Positions 47,666 to 59,299 of a stretch of DNA of 64,000 nt are shown in pieces. Every line of letters starts with the position of its first letter. Position 1 is the stretch's first letter. This DNA comes from Brachionus plicatilis (Eukaryota; Rotifera; Eurotatoria; Ploima; Brachionidae): the NCBI GenBank assembly GCA_010279815.1, contig QEOQ01000246.1:660836-724835 (forward strand). The letters run 5' to 3'. Below the pieces are notes generated by a model, which worked only from the letters and a program-made list of their open reading frames with translations, was not told the origin of the DNA and did not search any database. Both the position numbers and the translations under genes were made by a program.

Positions 47666-48344
47666 AAATCTTTTAAAAAAATTTTTCTCCAGTACAACCA
47701 TTGTAAAAAGAAGTATTTTATTAGATATAGTTGTGAATATAGCGAACCAAAATTAAATTTTTAATCATAAAATATTGATTTATATTTAATTTTTACTTCA
47801 GTTAATCAGGTTAAATATAAAAAAAATAGAAAATTAAAATATAAAATTAAAATATAAAATTTTAAATTAATTTGTCAAATTTAAGGGATACCATTTTTTT
47901 AGCTATTGTTTATCTTTTTGTGTGTATTTCGTTAACTATTTCATTCCGAATTTTGTTAGTTTTTAGAATTTTATTTTGAAAACAAAAAAAATATGAAACT
48001 TGTTCCAAAAATTTTACAAACATTTTTTACTTCTACTAGAGAAGAAATAACAAATTCTAATTTATCTCAGAGCATTTTTTTCTCAGTACAACAAATATTT
48101 TTATTGTGATTAACAGAAATTTGTTACTGGGTGAAAAATTATTATTTTTATTTTGAATAATCGGAATTTTTAAGAAATTTTTTTTGATTATTATTTTTTA
48201 AAAGTTAAAATTTTTTAATTCTTGTTCAATAAAAATAAAAAAAATATGGTTTTATTAATTTTTATCAAAATAATAACCATTATTTGTTAAATAAATTTAA
48301 AAAATCAATTAATCAAGCTAGTTAAATGTGTTGACATATTAATG
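47666..48344. other. Remainder of R2 copy c and AT-rich spacer
   Basis: The first 75 bases complete R2 copy c. The rest is featureless. Confidence 0.5.
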
Positions 48345-49849
48345 CTATTGAGATTTTTGCATTGAAAAATCTTTGAAATATGGGTAATAAGGCATAAATG
48401 CTTTTAAATTCGAGTCAGCTTCATCGGTCTTTTGATCTTCTTCTACTTCAATGGGTTCATTTAAATCTAATTTCAACTCTGAAGGCACATAAGAAAATTC
48501 ACTGTTAGTTAACCCTATATCTCCTTCTGACACAATTGGTACAGTTCCAATAACAATTGGAATAATCACTCGTGAACCTAGTGTTAATTCAGATGCAAAA
48601 TACAATGCTATTTCATAATTCACATCGATTATCCTGCATGAGCCATTACTGGATGGACAAACTGGTGGAATGATTAAAGCAGCATCATTCCAGTTTTCAA
48701 ATTTCTTAGCTTCTATTGTCTTTGAAAAAACACTTTTGATCACATTACTAGTGACCATTTTTGATTTTCCTTTGGCATGAAAGGCAACTCTCTGAATCAA
48801 AATTATACTAAGCTCTTTTATAGTGCGGTTGCTTTTGTTATCTAGAGAAGCGCTAAAATGTATTCTTTCTCCTGGAACAAAACCACCTTAGAGGATTAAA
48901 GAAAAAAAATTATTTTATCAAAAATGTTAAATTATAGCGAATAGTAAATACTCTTTGGAATATTGAGAATTGCAGTTACAGGTTCAGATTGGCACGGTCC
49001 ACAGCAAAAAAATTTTTGCTCACTTCCACCTAAAGCAACACGAAGATTAGAAAACAAATTTAAATCGAGTCCATTTAGGATTGAAAAATAAATGGTCGTT
49101 TTTTTATCAAAAGCCCACGGAATATCGATACAAGCTTTGATCGAGTATCGAATTCTGCCAATTTTATGCTCAAAACTTGTTGGTAAATTAGCTGGCAAAA
49201 CAATTTGAAAAGGATAATTGTGCTCTCCACATTCTAAATAAAAATCAGATTCAGCTTTTTTGGATGCCAACACCATTTGTAGGTTTATGTAATTTTCATG
49301 ATTTCTGTAGTAAACTTTACGCCTCTCTTTGTGGCTCGTACTATTCATAATTCTTCCACTATCTCTATGGTTGCTCAGATTCCGATGTTTGTGAACAGTT
49401 TCTCTTTCAGACCTAAAACAAAAACACACTCAAAATTCGAATTTTTTTTTTTAATTCTTTATTCCTTAAAAAACTTTGAAAAACATAAATTCAAATTTTT
49501 TTTTCGAAATAAAAAAAAATTAATGTATAATTTTTTGTATTGTTTTTCTTCGTAATAAAAATTCTCCAATGATTTTCAGACAATTTTTATTTTTGTTTAA
49601 ATTTGCTGAATTTTACGCAAAATTTCGAAAATTTTTCAAAATAAGATTTAAGTTGGTAAAATCCTCTTGTCATATAGCTACTTTTTATCAAGAAAATTAC
49701 CAATATACAGAGCCTTCACCAGAAACAACTGCCGTAATTGAATTTATTTTAATTCTATCTTTGCATTGAATTTTAAGATGGCCACTAAGTACTTCTCCAG
49801 GAAAAAAAATGTGGGTCGGTTTGTTCAAAATGATTATAAAGTTTTCCAT
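48345..49849 (-). CDS. Arrestin-domain-containing protein (ARRDC/alpha-arrestin)
   Basis: Three exons join in frame: 49849-49701, 49412-48952 and 48886-48345, giving 383 residues. The N-terminal arrestin fold has FFPGEVLSGHLKI and ITAVVSGEGSVYW, and continues with YPFQIVLPANLPTSFEHKIG and IRYSIKACIDIPW. The C-terminal arrestin domain begins at the exon-3 junction with SGFVPGERIHFSASLDNKS and ends near a tyrosine-rich tail (FMPYYPYFKDF). No PPxY motif is seen, so binding to NEDD4-type ligases is not supported. Members act as adaptors in receptor endocytosis and ubiquitination. Splice sites are GT-AG. The neighbours are repeats. Confidence 0.93.
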
Positions 49850-50929
49850 TTTAAATTTGATTTAAAAAGTTATTACTTTAAATTTTTAAGCTGAATATGA
49901 AAAATACTTTGGTTACCAAGTTAAAATGATTACTTCTCATTAAATTATTTTTTTTAATCGATTTTTTTATTTTCTTCATGCATCTGAAATCGAATTTAAA
50001 AAATTTTTCTTAATTAAAAAATAAATGTTTGTTCTATAGCGAAATTGAAAATCGGAAACTTTATTTCAAAATTAATTTTAGTTTCAGGATCATTTCCGCT
50101 TCTTTTAATTTAAAAATTTTATAGCTTTAAAATTCAGAACACTAAATGTTTTAAATTTGCTTTTAGTTTTAATTTGCACTTTTCGACACGTATTTGATTG
50201 CTCAATTAAGTTGTGCATCTAGGTCTTGCAACAGAATTAATTCATTAATGCTGCAAAAGGTAGAGATTAGTTTGCTCTGAAATTAGATACATTAAATAAA
50301 TGTTTGAACGCAATAAATGATATTAGAGCGAATTTAAATGAAAATTTAATATAGTTTATAAAAAATTCCATGCACAAAAAAAAATTTGAAGATTAGAAAG
50401 TTAAGATTAATTTATATTCAATATTTTTAAATTATAAAAAATTATGAGCCTAAATTTTTTTTTTTATTAATTTTTTTTATTTCAAGATTGAAAGATTTTA
50501 GTAATTTAAAATTTGATTAATAAGAAAAATTTCAATTTTAAATAATTTTAGCACAAATTAATTTTTAAACGATTTATTCTGAGTCAAAGATCACTAAGGG
50601 TAATTTTTATTTAGATCAATAAATGAGTAAGACATTGGTGATAAGGTTTTGGACAATATTTGGAAGATAGTTAAGATTGTCAGAATCAAAATTATCATAG
50701 CAATATTGTCAGAAGATAAAAAAAATTAAAATTGTCAGAAATAAAAATTTCAAATCAAACCTGATTTTTGTTTTTATTTTTTCTTATTAGTTCTAAACGT
50801 TTTTTTGTATGGAAATTGAATATTAATTAAATTAAATTGAATCCTAATTTATAAAAATCAATGAAAATCAATAATATAATTTTTTATTGAAGCTTAATTA
50901 AAATAGCTCTTGTCCCACTAAAGGATGTA
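49850..50929. other. AT-rich spacer 5' of ARRDC
   Basis: No gene or repeat is recognised. Confidence 0.45.
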
Positions 50930-51000
50930 AAAGCTGGTTGGGATATTATTATTATTATTATTTATTTCATAAAATTACGCCTGTCTTGGCGATGTTTAAA
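50930..51000 (-). mobile_element. LINE 3' tail with terminal hairpin and ATA microsatellite
   Basis: On the minus strand a CGCCAAGACAGGCG hairpin is followed by AATTTTATGAAATAA and then repeated ATA units. Hairpin plus trinucleotide tail is common at LINE 3' ends. No coding part is seen. Confidence 0.55.
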
Positions 51001-51290
51001 AAAAAAAATATAATAAAAATTTTAAATGACATTTGTTAAATAATTTTTGTTTCAAGTCACAAAAAAGATGAAAATTATATGAACAAAGTAGTTATAAAAT
51101 AAATTATCAAAATAAAATTTAGCTTTTTACAAAATATACAGAATTTTTCTAAAACTTAAATTACTTATTCAAAAAATATTGTTATTTTAATAGTTTTTTC
51201 TTTTGTTTTTTTTTTTATTATTTAATATTAGATAATATTTCCATACCATTAGATGAAGATATTTTAAAATTTATAAATTATTTTGTGTAA

Positions 51291-51984
51291 ACTTGGCTTA
51301 AAGGAAAATATGGATCTGCTTTGAATCACTTTGATAATTCTGGGCCAAGGACAGACAACCATCTTGAAAGTTACCATGCTAAATTGTCGTCATTATCTTC
51401 GGCAAAAAGAAATAATGTACTCACTTTTATTAGTATGATAAAATAATCAGCTACTCAGGTTTATAATGACTTTTCGCGTATTAGGGCGTAATCCAATTGA
51501 GCCCCCTAGACAGTTTTCAAAATCAGGAATAAAGATAAATTATTTATTTTATTACAAGAACAAATTTTAATCCAAGTGAGCCTGCTTGTTCAAATAATTG
51601 GTATTTTTACGATAGCTTAAATAATCTCGGTTATTATTTATAGACTATTAAAAATGGCAAGTTTTTTATCTATTTAACTTTTTTGAAATTTTGAAATTAC
51701 GTTGTTTAATCTAAACTCAATACTTAAGCATGTTAACATTTGAAATTTAATTACGCAATTATTTCTAAAAATGTAAAATAGAAAAAAACTTGCCAAATGT
51801 ACTAAAAAGAATTAATGGTGGGGCTAGATTTATCAAAATTAATCATATTCCAGTTTCTTAACAAAATGGATCGATTGACTGTGGCTTGTTTGCGCTCGGT
51901 TATGAATTGGCTCTAGCAATGGATATTGATCCTGGTAAATTAATTTTTGATCAAAAAAAATTAGAGATGAGTTCAAATTTATAA
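51291..51984 (+). pseudogene. MULE-type transposon remnant: transposase C-terminus and Ulp1-like protease
   Basis: At 51291-51458 the frame reads TWLKGKYGSALNHFDNSGPR followed by TDNHLESYHAKL, the C-terminal signature of MULE/FLYWCH-associated transposases. At 51828-51984 (another frame, one internal stop) ARFIKINHIPVS then QNGSIDCGLFALGYELALAM matches the Cys-box of C48 (Ulp1/SENP-like) peptidases that several MULE and related elements carry. A 139-bp MITE interrupts the pieces. Frameshifts and stops show decay. Confidence 0.72.
51656..51794. repeat. Short MITE with GGCAAG ends, copy 1
   Basis: GGCAAGTTTTTT(A)TCTATTT at one end and its complement CTTGCC at the other, about 139 bp. A second copy is at 54113-54245. 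Both have ATTACG words near the centre. It sits inside the MULE remnant. Confidence 0.85.
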
Positions 51985-52914
51985 TTCAAAATAAATCTCT
52001 TACTTTATTTTCTTATTCAGTAATTGATAATTATTTATTTACAAAAAATGAAATGACTTTCAACTTAAATTAATATTTTATTTTTGATTATTTTTTATCA
52101 TTTAATACATTTCTTCAAAAATATTAACCAATAAAAAAATTACCGCTATCTCTTTGTAAAAATTGTCAGAAATGAAACTTTTTTCCTGACTTATTTTGTT
52201 TCTGACAATCTTCACTATAATCAATATTTGGGTTAATGAATGAGAATATTCGTCACAAAACGGATATAAGTTTGTAGGTGATACCTTGCCCCAAACAGAC
52301 AACAAATTCTGAAAGAAGAAGAAATTTACAACATTTTGATCTTTTTGTATTGTTTAATTAAGCTTTTTTCGCTAGAAAAAAATTTAACTAAACGCAGTAA
52401 AAAAATTTTCAATTCTTTTTAAAAAAATTAAGAATTTTTTTTAATAAATTAGCGATTTATTAGATCATCTAAAGATATTTCTTATGACTTCTAACTAAAA
52501 TAATTTATTAACTCTACTCGAGGCAAGTTGGACCCTTGAAGTCAATTAGTCGACTAAAAATAAGCTAACTTATTTTTATTTACTTTTTGAATTTTATTTG
52601 TTGAAAATCATGGAATTAACACATTAAAAAATGTTATGTATATTTTATTAATCGATCAATAGAATAAAGGAAATTAAAATATTATAATTGCTGTTAATAT
52701 TTTTTTCAGCTTAATTAAATAACATGTGACTTTGTTATCTATCCTCTTTTAACAAAATTTTCAAATAAAAAAATTTATACCTGTCTAAATAAAGGAACGT
52801 TTTTTTAACTAAAATTAAATAAATTAATTATCAAAATCAAATCCAAAATATTGACTACAAATTATAAATTTTTTCAATGATTTATTTGTCTCACTAGTTC
52901 CCAGATGCAGTCTA
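51985..52914. other. AT-rich spacer
   Basis: Nothing is recognised apart from a 67-codon minus frame (52102-52305) without support. Confidence 0.4.
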
Positions 52915-52981
52915 TCCTCAGTATAACGAACGGGCGGAAAATTCGGTATTCGTTATATCGAAATTCTTATATAAAACGAAA
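52915..52981. mobile_element. Terminus of a pogo/Tigger-like transposon
   Basis: CAGTATAACGAACGGGCGG followed by GTATTCGTTATATCGAAATTC and TTATATAAAACGAA has the structure of pogo/Tigger-type ends (CAG start, repeated CGTTATA/TATAACG words). The partner end is not visible in the window, so only a fragment remains. Confidence 0.55.
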
Positions 52982-53006
52982 GGAATAAAAAAATTTGAAC
53001 TAAACA

Positions 53007-53225
53007 TTATTAATTAAAAAAAAATTCTGGACTTGGACTTTTTTTTTATCAAGTCCAGAATTTTTTTTTTAAATTTGCTAGATCAGGCTTCATATCAAAA
53101 AATTTATATACTCTTGGGTTGTCTAATGCAATAGATTTGCCATATATCATATTTGTTGCAATTTTAGCGTAAATTTCTTCTCTAGTATTCAAAATTTTAA
53201 AGCCTGGACTTGGACTTGGCTTGAG
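53007..53225. repeat. Dispersed repeat R1, copy 2
   Basis: Same orientation and same landmarks as 207-439, but the first hairpin uses CTGGACTTGGACTT and its complement AAGTCCAG around a T-run. It abuts the 3' flank of the P450 pseudogene. Confidence 0.75.
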
Positions 53226-53830
53226 AGTTGTGACTTTTAAACAACTCTGATAAAAAATTAAAGTAAAAATGCAAAAAAAAATTTCTTCTTTAATGTAATC
53301 ATAAAAATTTTATTGAATCCGTAAAATTTAAAAATTATTATTTATTTAAATATAAATAAAAAGCCTTAAATTTCTATGTGAAATAAAATTTTAAAAATTT
53401 CTCTGTGTCAAATAGACTCGGCAGCCGTCTTTTGGTCTAAGAGTTATCACTTCCTTTAGTCCGTATGATTGATTCTCATCTAGATGGATATCGAAGTTTT
53501 GAGCGAATTTCGCCAAAAATATCTTTGCTTCTATCTAAATTTATATTTAATTTTAGTTTTTTACTTTTGAAAATAAAGAAAATAAAAGCTTACTTTTGCA
53601 AAATTTTGCCCGATACAGTTTCTTGGACCCAAGCTGAAACTAAACAAAAGATATAATAATAAAAAAAAAGAAAAAAAATCATTTGAATTTCTTACGGGAA
53701 AAATGTATAGCTATTTATCCTTGAAAAAAATTTCATTATTTTTTTACACTAAAATAATTAACTTACATATTTTTTTGTGAAAATTCAGAGCTTTTTAAGA
53801 ATCGTTCTGGCTTGAATTCTTCAGGATCTG

Positions 53831-55876
53831 CCCAGTCAACCATTTTTTAGAGATTTTTTGTAGTATCTTTAAAGATTCTTTAAAAAATCTTTATAAATTG
53901 AACTATTTTGAAGAAAAATTAGAGATATTTTAAAGATACAAAAAATTCATTAATTTGAATAAAAAAATCTTTATTTTTTCTCTATATTCTCTTTAAAATC
54001 TTTAATCTGTTAAACCAGTCAAAACGTTTTTAGAGATTTTTTGTAGTCTCTTTACAGATTCTCTAGAAAATCTTTCGTGAAAAATTTTTAAAGAAAATTT
54101 TGAGATATATTTGGCAAGTTTTTTTTCTATTTAACTTTTTTGAAATTACGTTGTTTAATTTAAAGTCAATACTTAATCATATTAAAATTTGAAATAAAAT
54201 TACGTAATTATTTCTAAAAATGTAAAATAGAAAAAAAAACTTGCCGTTTGGAGAAGAGATAATTTATAAAATTATCTCATTCTATATTTTTTGATTTGGT
54301 TTAAGTTTTTTTTTTATCAAAATAGTCCATCAGTTATTTTTTTTATGATTTAATATTACTATTATTTATTTTTTATTATTTCATTTTTTTGTGTTATATG
54401 TGCCGATAAATGAAAAAAAAATTACATATCTCCTAATTTAAGAAATAAAAAATTAAAAAAACCTTACATACAAATTCTCAATTCTTTTGAGACTTTCAGA
54501 TTTGAGCATTAACTACAAAGACTTAACTTAACTACAAAGTCTCATCTATCAAGCATTAGAATAAAGTCGTGAGAAAAAAGTTTTAAAACGAAGAATAATA
54601 TTCGGGTTAAAAATATGAAAGGTCGGAAAGATAAAACTATTAGCGGTGAATCAAAAAACGTGTGATTTTTAGATTTTTCTCAAGAACCATTCCTAATTAA
54701 ATCAAAAAGCTTTTTAATTTTTTTCTTAATTAATAAAATGTTTTAATTGAATAATGCTGTACGCTAATTTGCTTACGGGATTGATAGAGGTTACTTTTTT
54801 TATTGATAGTTGACACAGTTCACTTAATTATTCCATCTTTAATTTTCAAGATACAGCTAAATTATTGACAAGCAAGCTTTCCCATTTAGAAGACAATAAT
54901 TTAATCATTATACGTACTCTCAAAAGGCCATAAGTTCAAAATAAAGAAATATAAACTGCTATTAAATTTTAGCAATTCAAATTATTACCATTCAATTTAA
55001 CGTTTACTTTTTATTTATTCCAAAATTTAAATTAAAGTAATAAGGAAATTTTTTTATTTTTTATAAAATTGTTAAAAAGTCATATGTTTTAAGTCAAGTC
55101 AAAATCCGGACTAATGATAATTTTTTTAAATTGCGGACTTTGACTTTAATTATAGATTTGTCTCAAACTTTACCGCCAAAAAACTCCCTGAAACGGCAAC
55201 AAATTTATGAGACTGTGATCATGATGAATGATCGTTCTTGTTAATTATTTTGGCGCCCTATTTTAAGTCATAGTCACTGAAATTGATGTCCAAGCCAGTC
55301 TTTAATTTGACTTAAGACTTGTGAATTTTATAAAACTTTTTTTTTTAATGTTTTCTTGTAAATGTTAACTTTTTGTTTATTTCTTGATTTTTAGATTTTT
55401 AAATGAAAAAAATATTGATGTAACGTTTAGACAATATAACTCTTAATTTAACCCGAACCACAACAAAATTATTGCTAATTACTTTATGGTTATAAAAAAA
55501 TTTTCGCTTTTACAATTGTAAAAGTGAAAAATTAATCTTGTATTTTCAATTTAATAAATCGATAAGTGTATAAGTAAAAGATTAAATAAAAAAAATTTTA
55601 ATTCAAAAATTTTTTTTTTTATAAAACATTTGTCCTTTATTTAATTTTGCAATCTTTATTTACAATTAAATAATATTTATTGATATTTTGCAGAATCTTT
55701 ATAGAAATCAATATAGATTTTTTATTGTAATTAGAAAGAATTTTTAAAATTTTTTTGTTGAATATTTACAGAAAAGAGTAGAAATTATGAAGAAAAAGCG
55801 TTCGAAATTCAACAAAAAATCTGTAAAAATACCTTTAAAGATTCTACAAAATATCTGTTAAATTGAGTTGACTGGG
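53831..55876. mobile_element. 2,046-bp DNA transposon in P450 exon, CCCAGTCAAC ends
   Basis: The left end CCCAGTCAAC...GATTTTTTGTAGTATCTTTAAAG and the right end, complemented, CCCAGTCAAC...GATATTTTGTAGAATCTTTAAAG form the TIRs. A second copy of the terminal block occurs internally at about 54019-54070 (CCAGTCAAAACGTTTTTAGA). The flanks are TG on both sides (53829-53830, 55877-55878), consistent with a 2-bp duplication when compared with the intact P450. No transposase frame is found, so it is non-autonomous. The family is unknown to me. Confidence 0.88.
54113..54245. repeat. Short MITE with GGCAAG ends, copy 2
   Basis: Homologous to 51656-51794, same orientation, 133 bp. It is nested inside the transposon that interrupts the P450 pseudogene, so it is younger than that insertion or travelled with it. 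Confidence 0.85.
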
Positions 55877-58309
55877 TGGGAAGTATTCTGGATTGTGTCC
55901 CGAAATATACGGTGAGCACTTTTTAAGACAAAATTTATAGAAAAAAAATATTAAAAAAATAATTTCAATACCATAATCCAAGTATTTTCGGGAATTTTGA
56001 TTCCATTGATTTCAATTTCTTTATAAGTTTTACGTGTAAACTCAGGCAATGGTGGCCATTTACGAAGTGTTTCGTTGAATACGCATGAAGTGTATTCTAG
56101 ATTTGCCAAATCTTCAAATTAAATGTAATTTTTGCATCCAATATATTTATCTGCTTCTTCTCTTAATCTAAACAAAAATTGGTTGAAATTTTTCAAAAAA
56201 AATTTAAATAAAAATTTAACTTTAAGAAAGCTTCTGGGTTACGGCCAAGTTCAAGAATGGCAAACGCAAGACTATTCGCAGTTGTTTCTTGGCCAGCTAT
56301 AAAAAATGTCAAAAATTGATCGATCAAATCATCCAAATCAAAAGTATCTCCACCTTTTTTATAAATGATTATTTTTTTTACTAAAAAATTATTATTAAAT
56401 ACCATAATTTTTTATTATTATTGTTAAAATATCGTTTGGCACATGTTCTTTATTTTCTAGATCTCGTATCCTCTGATTAATGTGTTCCCTTGAAAATTCA
56501 CGAAGTTCTCTGAGCGATTTTTTGAACTCATTTACCATTTTAAATTTATTTGGCTTAAGCTGATTAATAAAAACATATTTTAAATAAAAAATAGTTATTT
56601 TTAACTTTTACTTGAATAAGTGGATCTATTAAAAGCTCATTTATTCCGTGTAAAAGATTTATTATTAATTTGTTCAAATAATTTTCAGATTGATTAATGG
56701 AATCATTGTTAAAACCAAAAGCAACAGAAGATATGATATCAAGTGCAAACTTATTAAGTTCCGGAAACATAGTGACCAAAGTTTTTCCATCTGGTTTGCT
56801 CCGCAATTTTTCCATTAACAAGTTGCTTTTTTCATTGAAATCGTCAAAAAAAGTCTTCAAAATATTCCTTTGAAATGCATGATTGAAAAGAGCTCTAACT
56901 GGCTTCCATTTTTCCTTGTCTATCTCAGTTGTTAAACCAGTACCAAGTGCCCTTTCATTAAATGGGAAAGCCATAATTTTGTATGGTATCTCACTTTTGT
57001 GTAGATCCAAGTCGATTAGGACTTTCTTTTAAAATTTATTAGAAATCATATAAGAATTACCATTTAGCTATTACTTTAACTGCTTCAGGTCCATTAACTG
57101 AAACAATAATTTCACCAAAAAAATATGCTTTAAATACTGGACCAAGGTCTTTAAACCAATTCAAGGTTAATCCTGAAAACCCGATGTCATCTTTGTATGC
57201 TTGTAATTCGTGCAAATTTCCAGTAAAAAAACGAAACAAACTTGTTGAAATAAAATTTAGTTAAAATCCTTGTGGTAAAAAAAATTTTATTTTACCCATA
57301 AGTTTTTGGATGTGGTATGTGGCGATAGCGTCTCAGTTTAAGATACTGTTTTAGAGACAGATAAATTAAAAAACTTGAGCTGGTACCAAAAAGCAAGACT
57401 GCTATTTCGTAGAGACCAATATTTTTTTTAATATTCATTTTTAAAATTTTTGATTATTAAAAATTTAAAAAATAATTGAGTGTATGAAATTAAAAAAATA
57501 AAGCTTACTAACTTTATTTTTATTAACATATACTTTAAAAATAAGATAAATTTATAATTAAAATGATAAAATATATAACATTATAAAATGTTAAATATTA
57601 TAATTGACATATAAGATTTCTGAGTCTTAAACAATAATTATCTATTTAATCATAAAATTGATACACACTAAATAGATTAAATAAAGTTTGCGCGATGCAA
57701 AACTTCTTCTTCAAATAGAGTTTTTTTGTATTTCGTCTTTATTTATATCCCCATCTCTTTAAATCACCTCTAAGCATGGTTTCAGAGCGAACATGTTCAT
57801 TTTCGATTAATTTTTGACCACTAATTTCCGAGTATTTTTCATTCATAAAGTTTGAAAGAGCTGAAACTTTGAAAATACATTCTTTTTTTTTGTCTCGGAT
57901 TCAAAATAAATTTTAGCTTCTGTTTCCAATTCAGGATATAAATCGTATAAAGAGGATATGTGTTTACCTAATTTTAAAATATTAAGAAAAGGACGTCAGT
58001 AAACGTCACCGCAAATTTAGAAAAAAAATTCACAAATTCTGTAAAAATATTACTATTTCATTAAATAAAAACTAATTTGTTTTTTTATTCACAATATCAA
58101 TAAAACATATCTAATAGAGCGAAACTGTCACAAATTAATATATTAATTCACTAATTAGATAAAATCTGCACTATTTTGATAAATATATAACTAAAACAGT
58201 ACTCAATTAACTTATAATTAATTGACACTAATTAATTTTTGAAAATCATTTTATTTTACTTTATTTTTTTATTTTATATTTTTATTCTATTTTATTTAAC
58301 TTTATTTTA

Positions 58310-58600
58310 ATTTTTTTTTAATCTGAAGGAGCTTTAGCTCGGTACAGATACAACGAATAAATAATAATAATAAATGCTCCGTTTTTTTTTTTCAGTTCAT
58401 TTCTTCTCTTTTTTCGTATTTTAAAAGAAAAAAAACAATGAAATATTTTTTTCTTCTTTTTTTTTTTATTATTTTCTAAGGTACAAATTATGAGATAATA
58501 ATTTTATTTTATATTTCTTTTTTTTGTTTTTTGGAACATTTTATATAAGCTTGGCAAAGGAGCGAAAACTCGAGCCAATATTTATTTATTTAAATAAAGA
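58310..58600 (+). mobile_element. LINE/SINE 3' tail fragments
   Basis: At 58310-58370 CTGAAGGAGCTTTAGCTCGG with a GAGCTTTAGCTC hairpin is followed by TACAGATACAACGAATAAAT and repeated AATA units. A more diverged relative is at 58536-58600 (GCTTGGCAAAGGAGCGAAAAC, GAGCC, then ATTTATTTATTT). Related tails are at 43470-43620 and 47157-47215. Confidence 0.5.
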
Positions 58601-58657
58601 CGTTTATCATCATCATTATAAATGCTCAAATAAAACTTAAAATAAAACTTGAATAAA

Positions 58658-58764
58658 ATGTCTTCAGAAGCAAAATCAAGAGAGAGTGTATTGCTCGATC
58701 CAATCGACGACACGCTAAACGAAGTTGAGGATATTCGTCATACTCAAATTCTCAAAAAAAATAG
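58658..58764 (+). CDS. Isolated first exon of unknown gene
   Basis: ATG at 58658 opens 35 codons reading MSSEAKSRESVLLDPIDDTL and then NEVEDIRHTQILKKN, ending at AG|GTTATT. It is less AT-rich than the flanks and acidic. No downstream exon joins convincingly; it could be exon 1 of the plus-strand transposase at 59300-60413 or part of a host gene broken by mobile DNA. Function unknown. Confidence 0.35.
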
Positions 58765-59299
58765 GTTATTTTTTTATTTTTTTATGTAATTTTTTTTTTA
58801 CTTAATTAGTGAATTTTTTACATTAATAGTGAATAAAATTAAAATAAAGTTATGATTTAATTGAATTAGTGTTTTTTCATCTTTTTTTGTGATATTTTTT
58901 TATTTTTTGTGTTCTTTTTCTGGAATAAATATTATAAACTGAATTAGTTAATTGTTTATTGGTTGTGTTATTTTTTAACTAAATTAGTGAAGATTTTTAC
59001 TGGATATGTGGATAGATATTATTTATGCTCTTAAGAAAACCTTTTCTTAATTTTAAGTAAAAAAATGAATTACCTCCACGGCCATCATCAACAAATTCAT
59101 CAATGTCAATAGTTTTAAATTTGATTAGCTGCTCGTTCACTTGCTAAATTAAAATTTTTGAAAATTTTTCAAATTTAAGAAATTAAATGTTAATTTTTGA
59201 CATCTTTTTACATAATTAAAAAATTTTGAAATTTTTAGTAATTTTTTCAGACTTTCAGTGATTCTGAATCCCATATAATATATGAAATTATATGATATG

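Larger units (their letters stand above)
53391..57438 (-). pseudogene. Cytochrome P450 pseudogene, inverted duplicate of 40422-42689
   Basis: All ten exons of the intact copy are recognisable at the same lengths: 57438-57296, 57240-57075, 57025-56612, 56559-56403, 56353-56221, 56167-55972, 7th split (about 55919-55877 and 53830-53767), 53719-53696, 53639-53594 and 53534-53391. The haem loop and ETLR motif are kept. Two lesions kill it. A TCA-to-TAA change makes a stop at 56119-56121 (residue about 354), and a 2,046-bp element sits in exon 7 after the codons for EYFP. Protein-level identity to the intact copy is high by eye. Otherwise intact splice sites show that inactivation is recent. Confidence 0.95.
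57739..59143 (-). pseudogene. N-terminal half of a DDE transposase (two exons)
   Basis: Exon 59143-59074 reads QVNEQLIKFKTIDIDEFVDD then GRG, and joins across a GT-AG intron to 57967-57739, which reads KHISSLYDLYPELETEAKIYF. After a frameshift the second exon continues as NFMNEKYSEI and ends LRGDLKRWGYK. The phase of the junction is exact. This type of sequence (…RGDLKxWGYK) precedes the catalytic domain in the HCELNPIEGLW transposase family, whose catalytic half lies on the opposite strand next door. The 1.1-kb intron holds LINE-tail fragments and an unrelated plus-strand exon. Confidence 0.6.
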
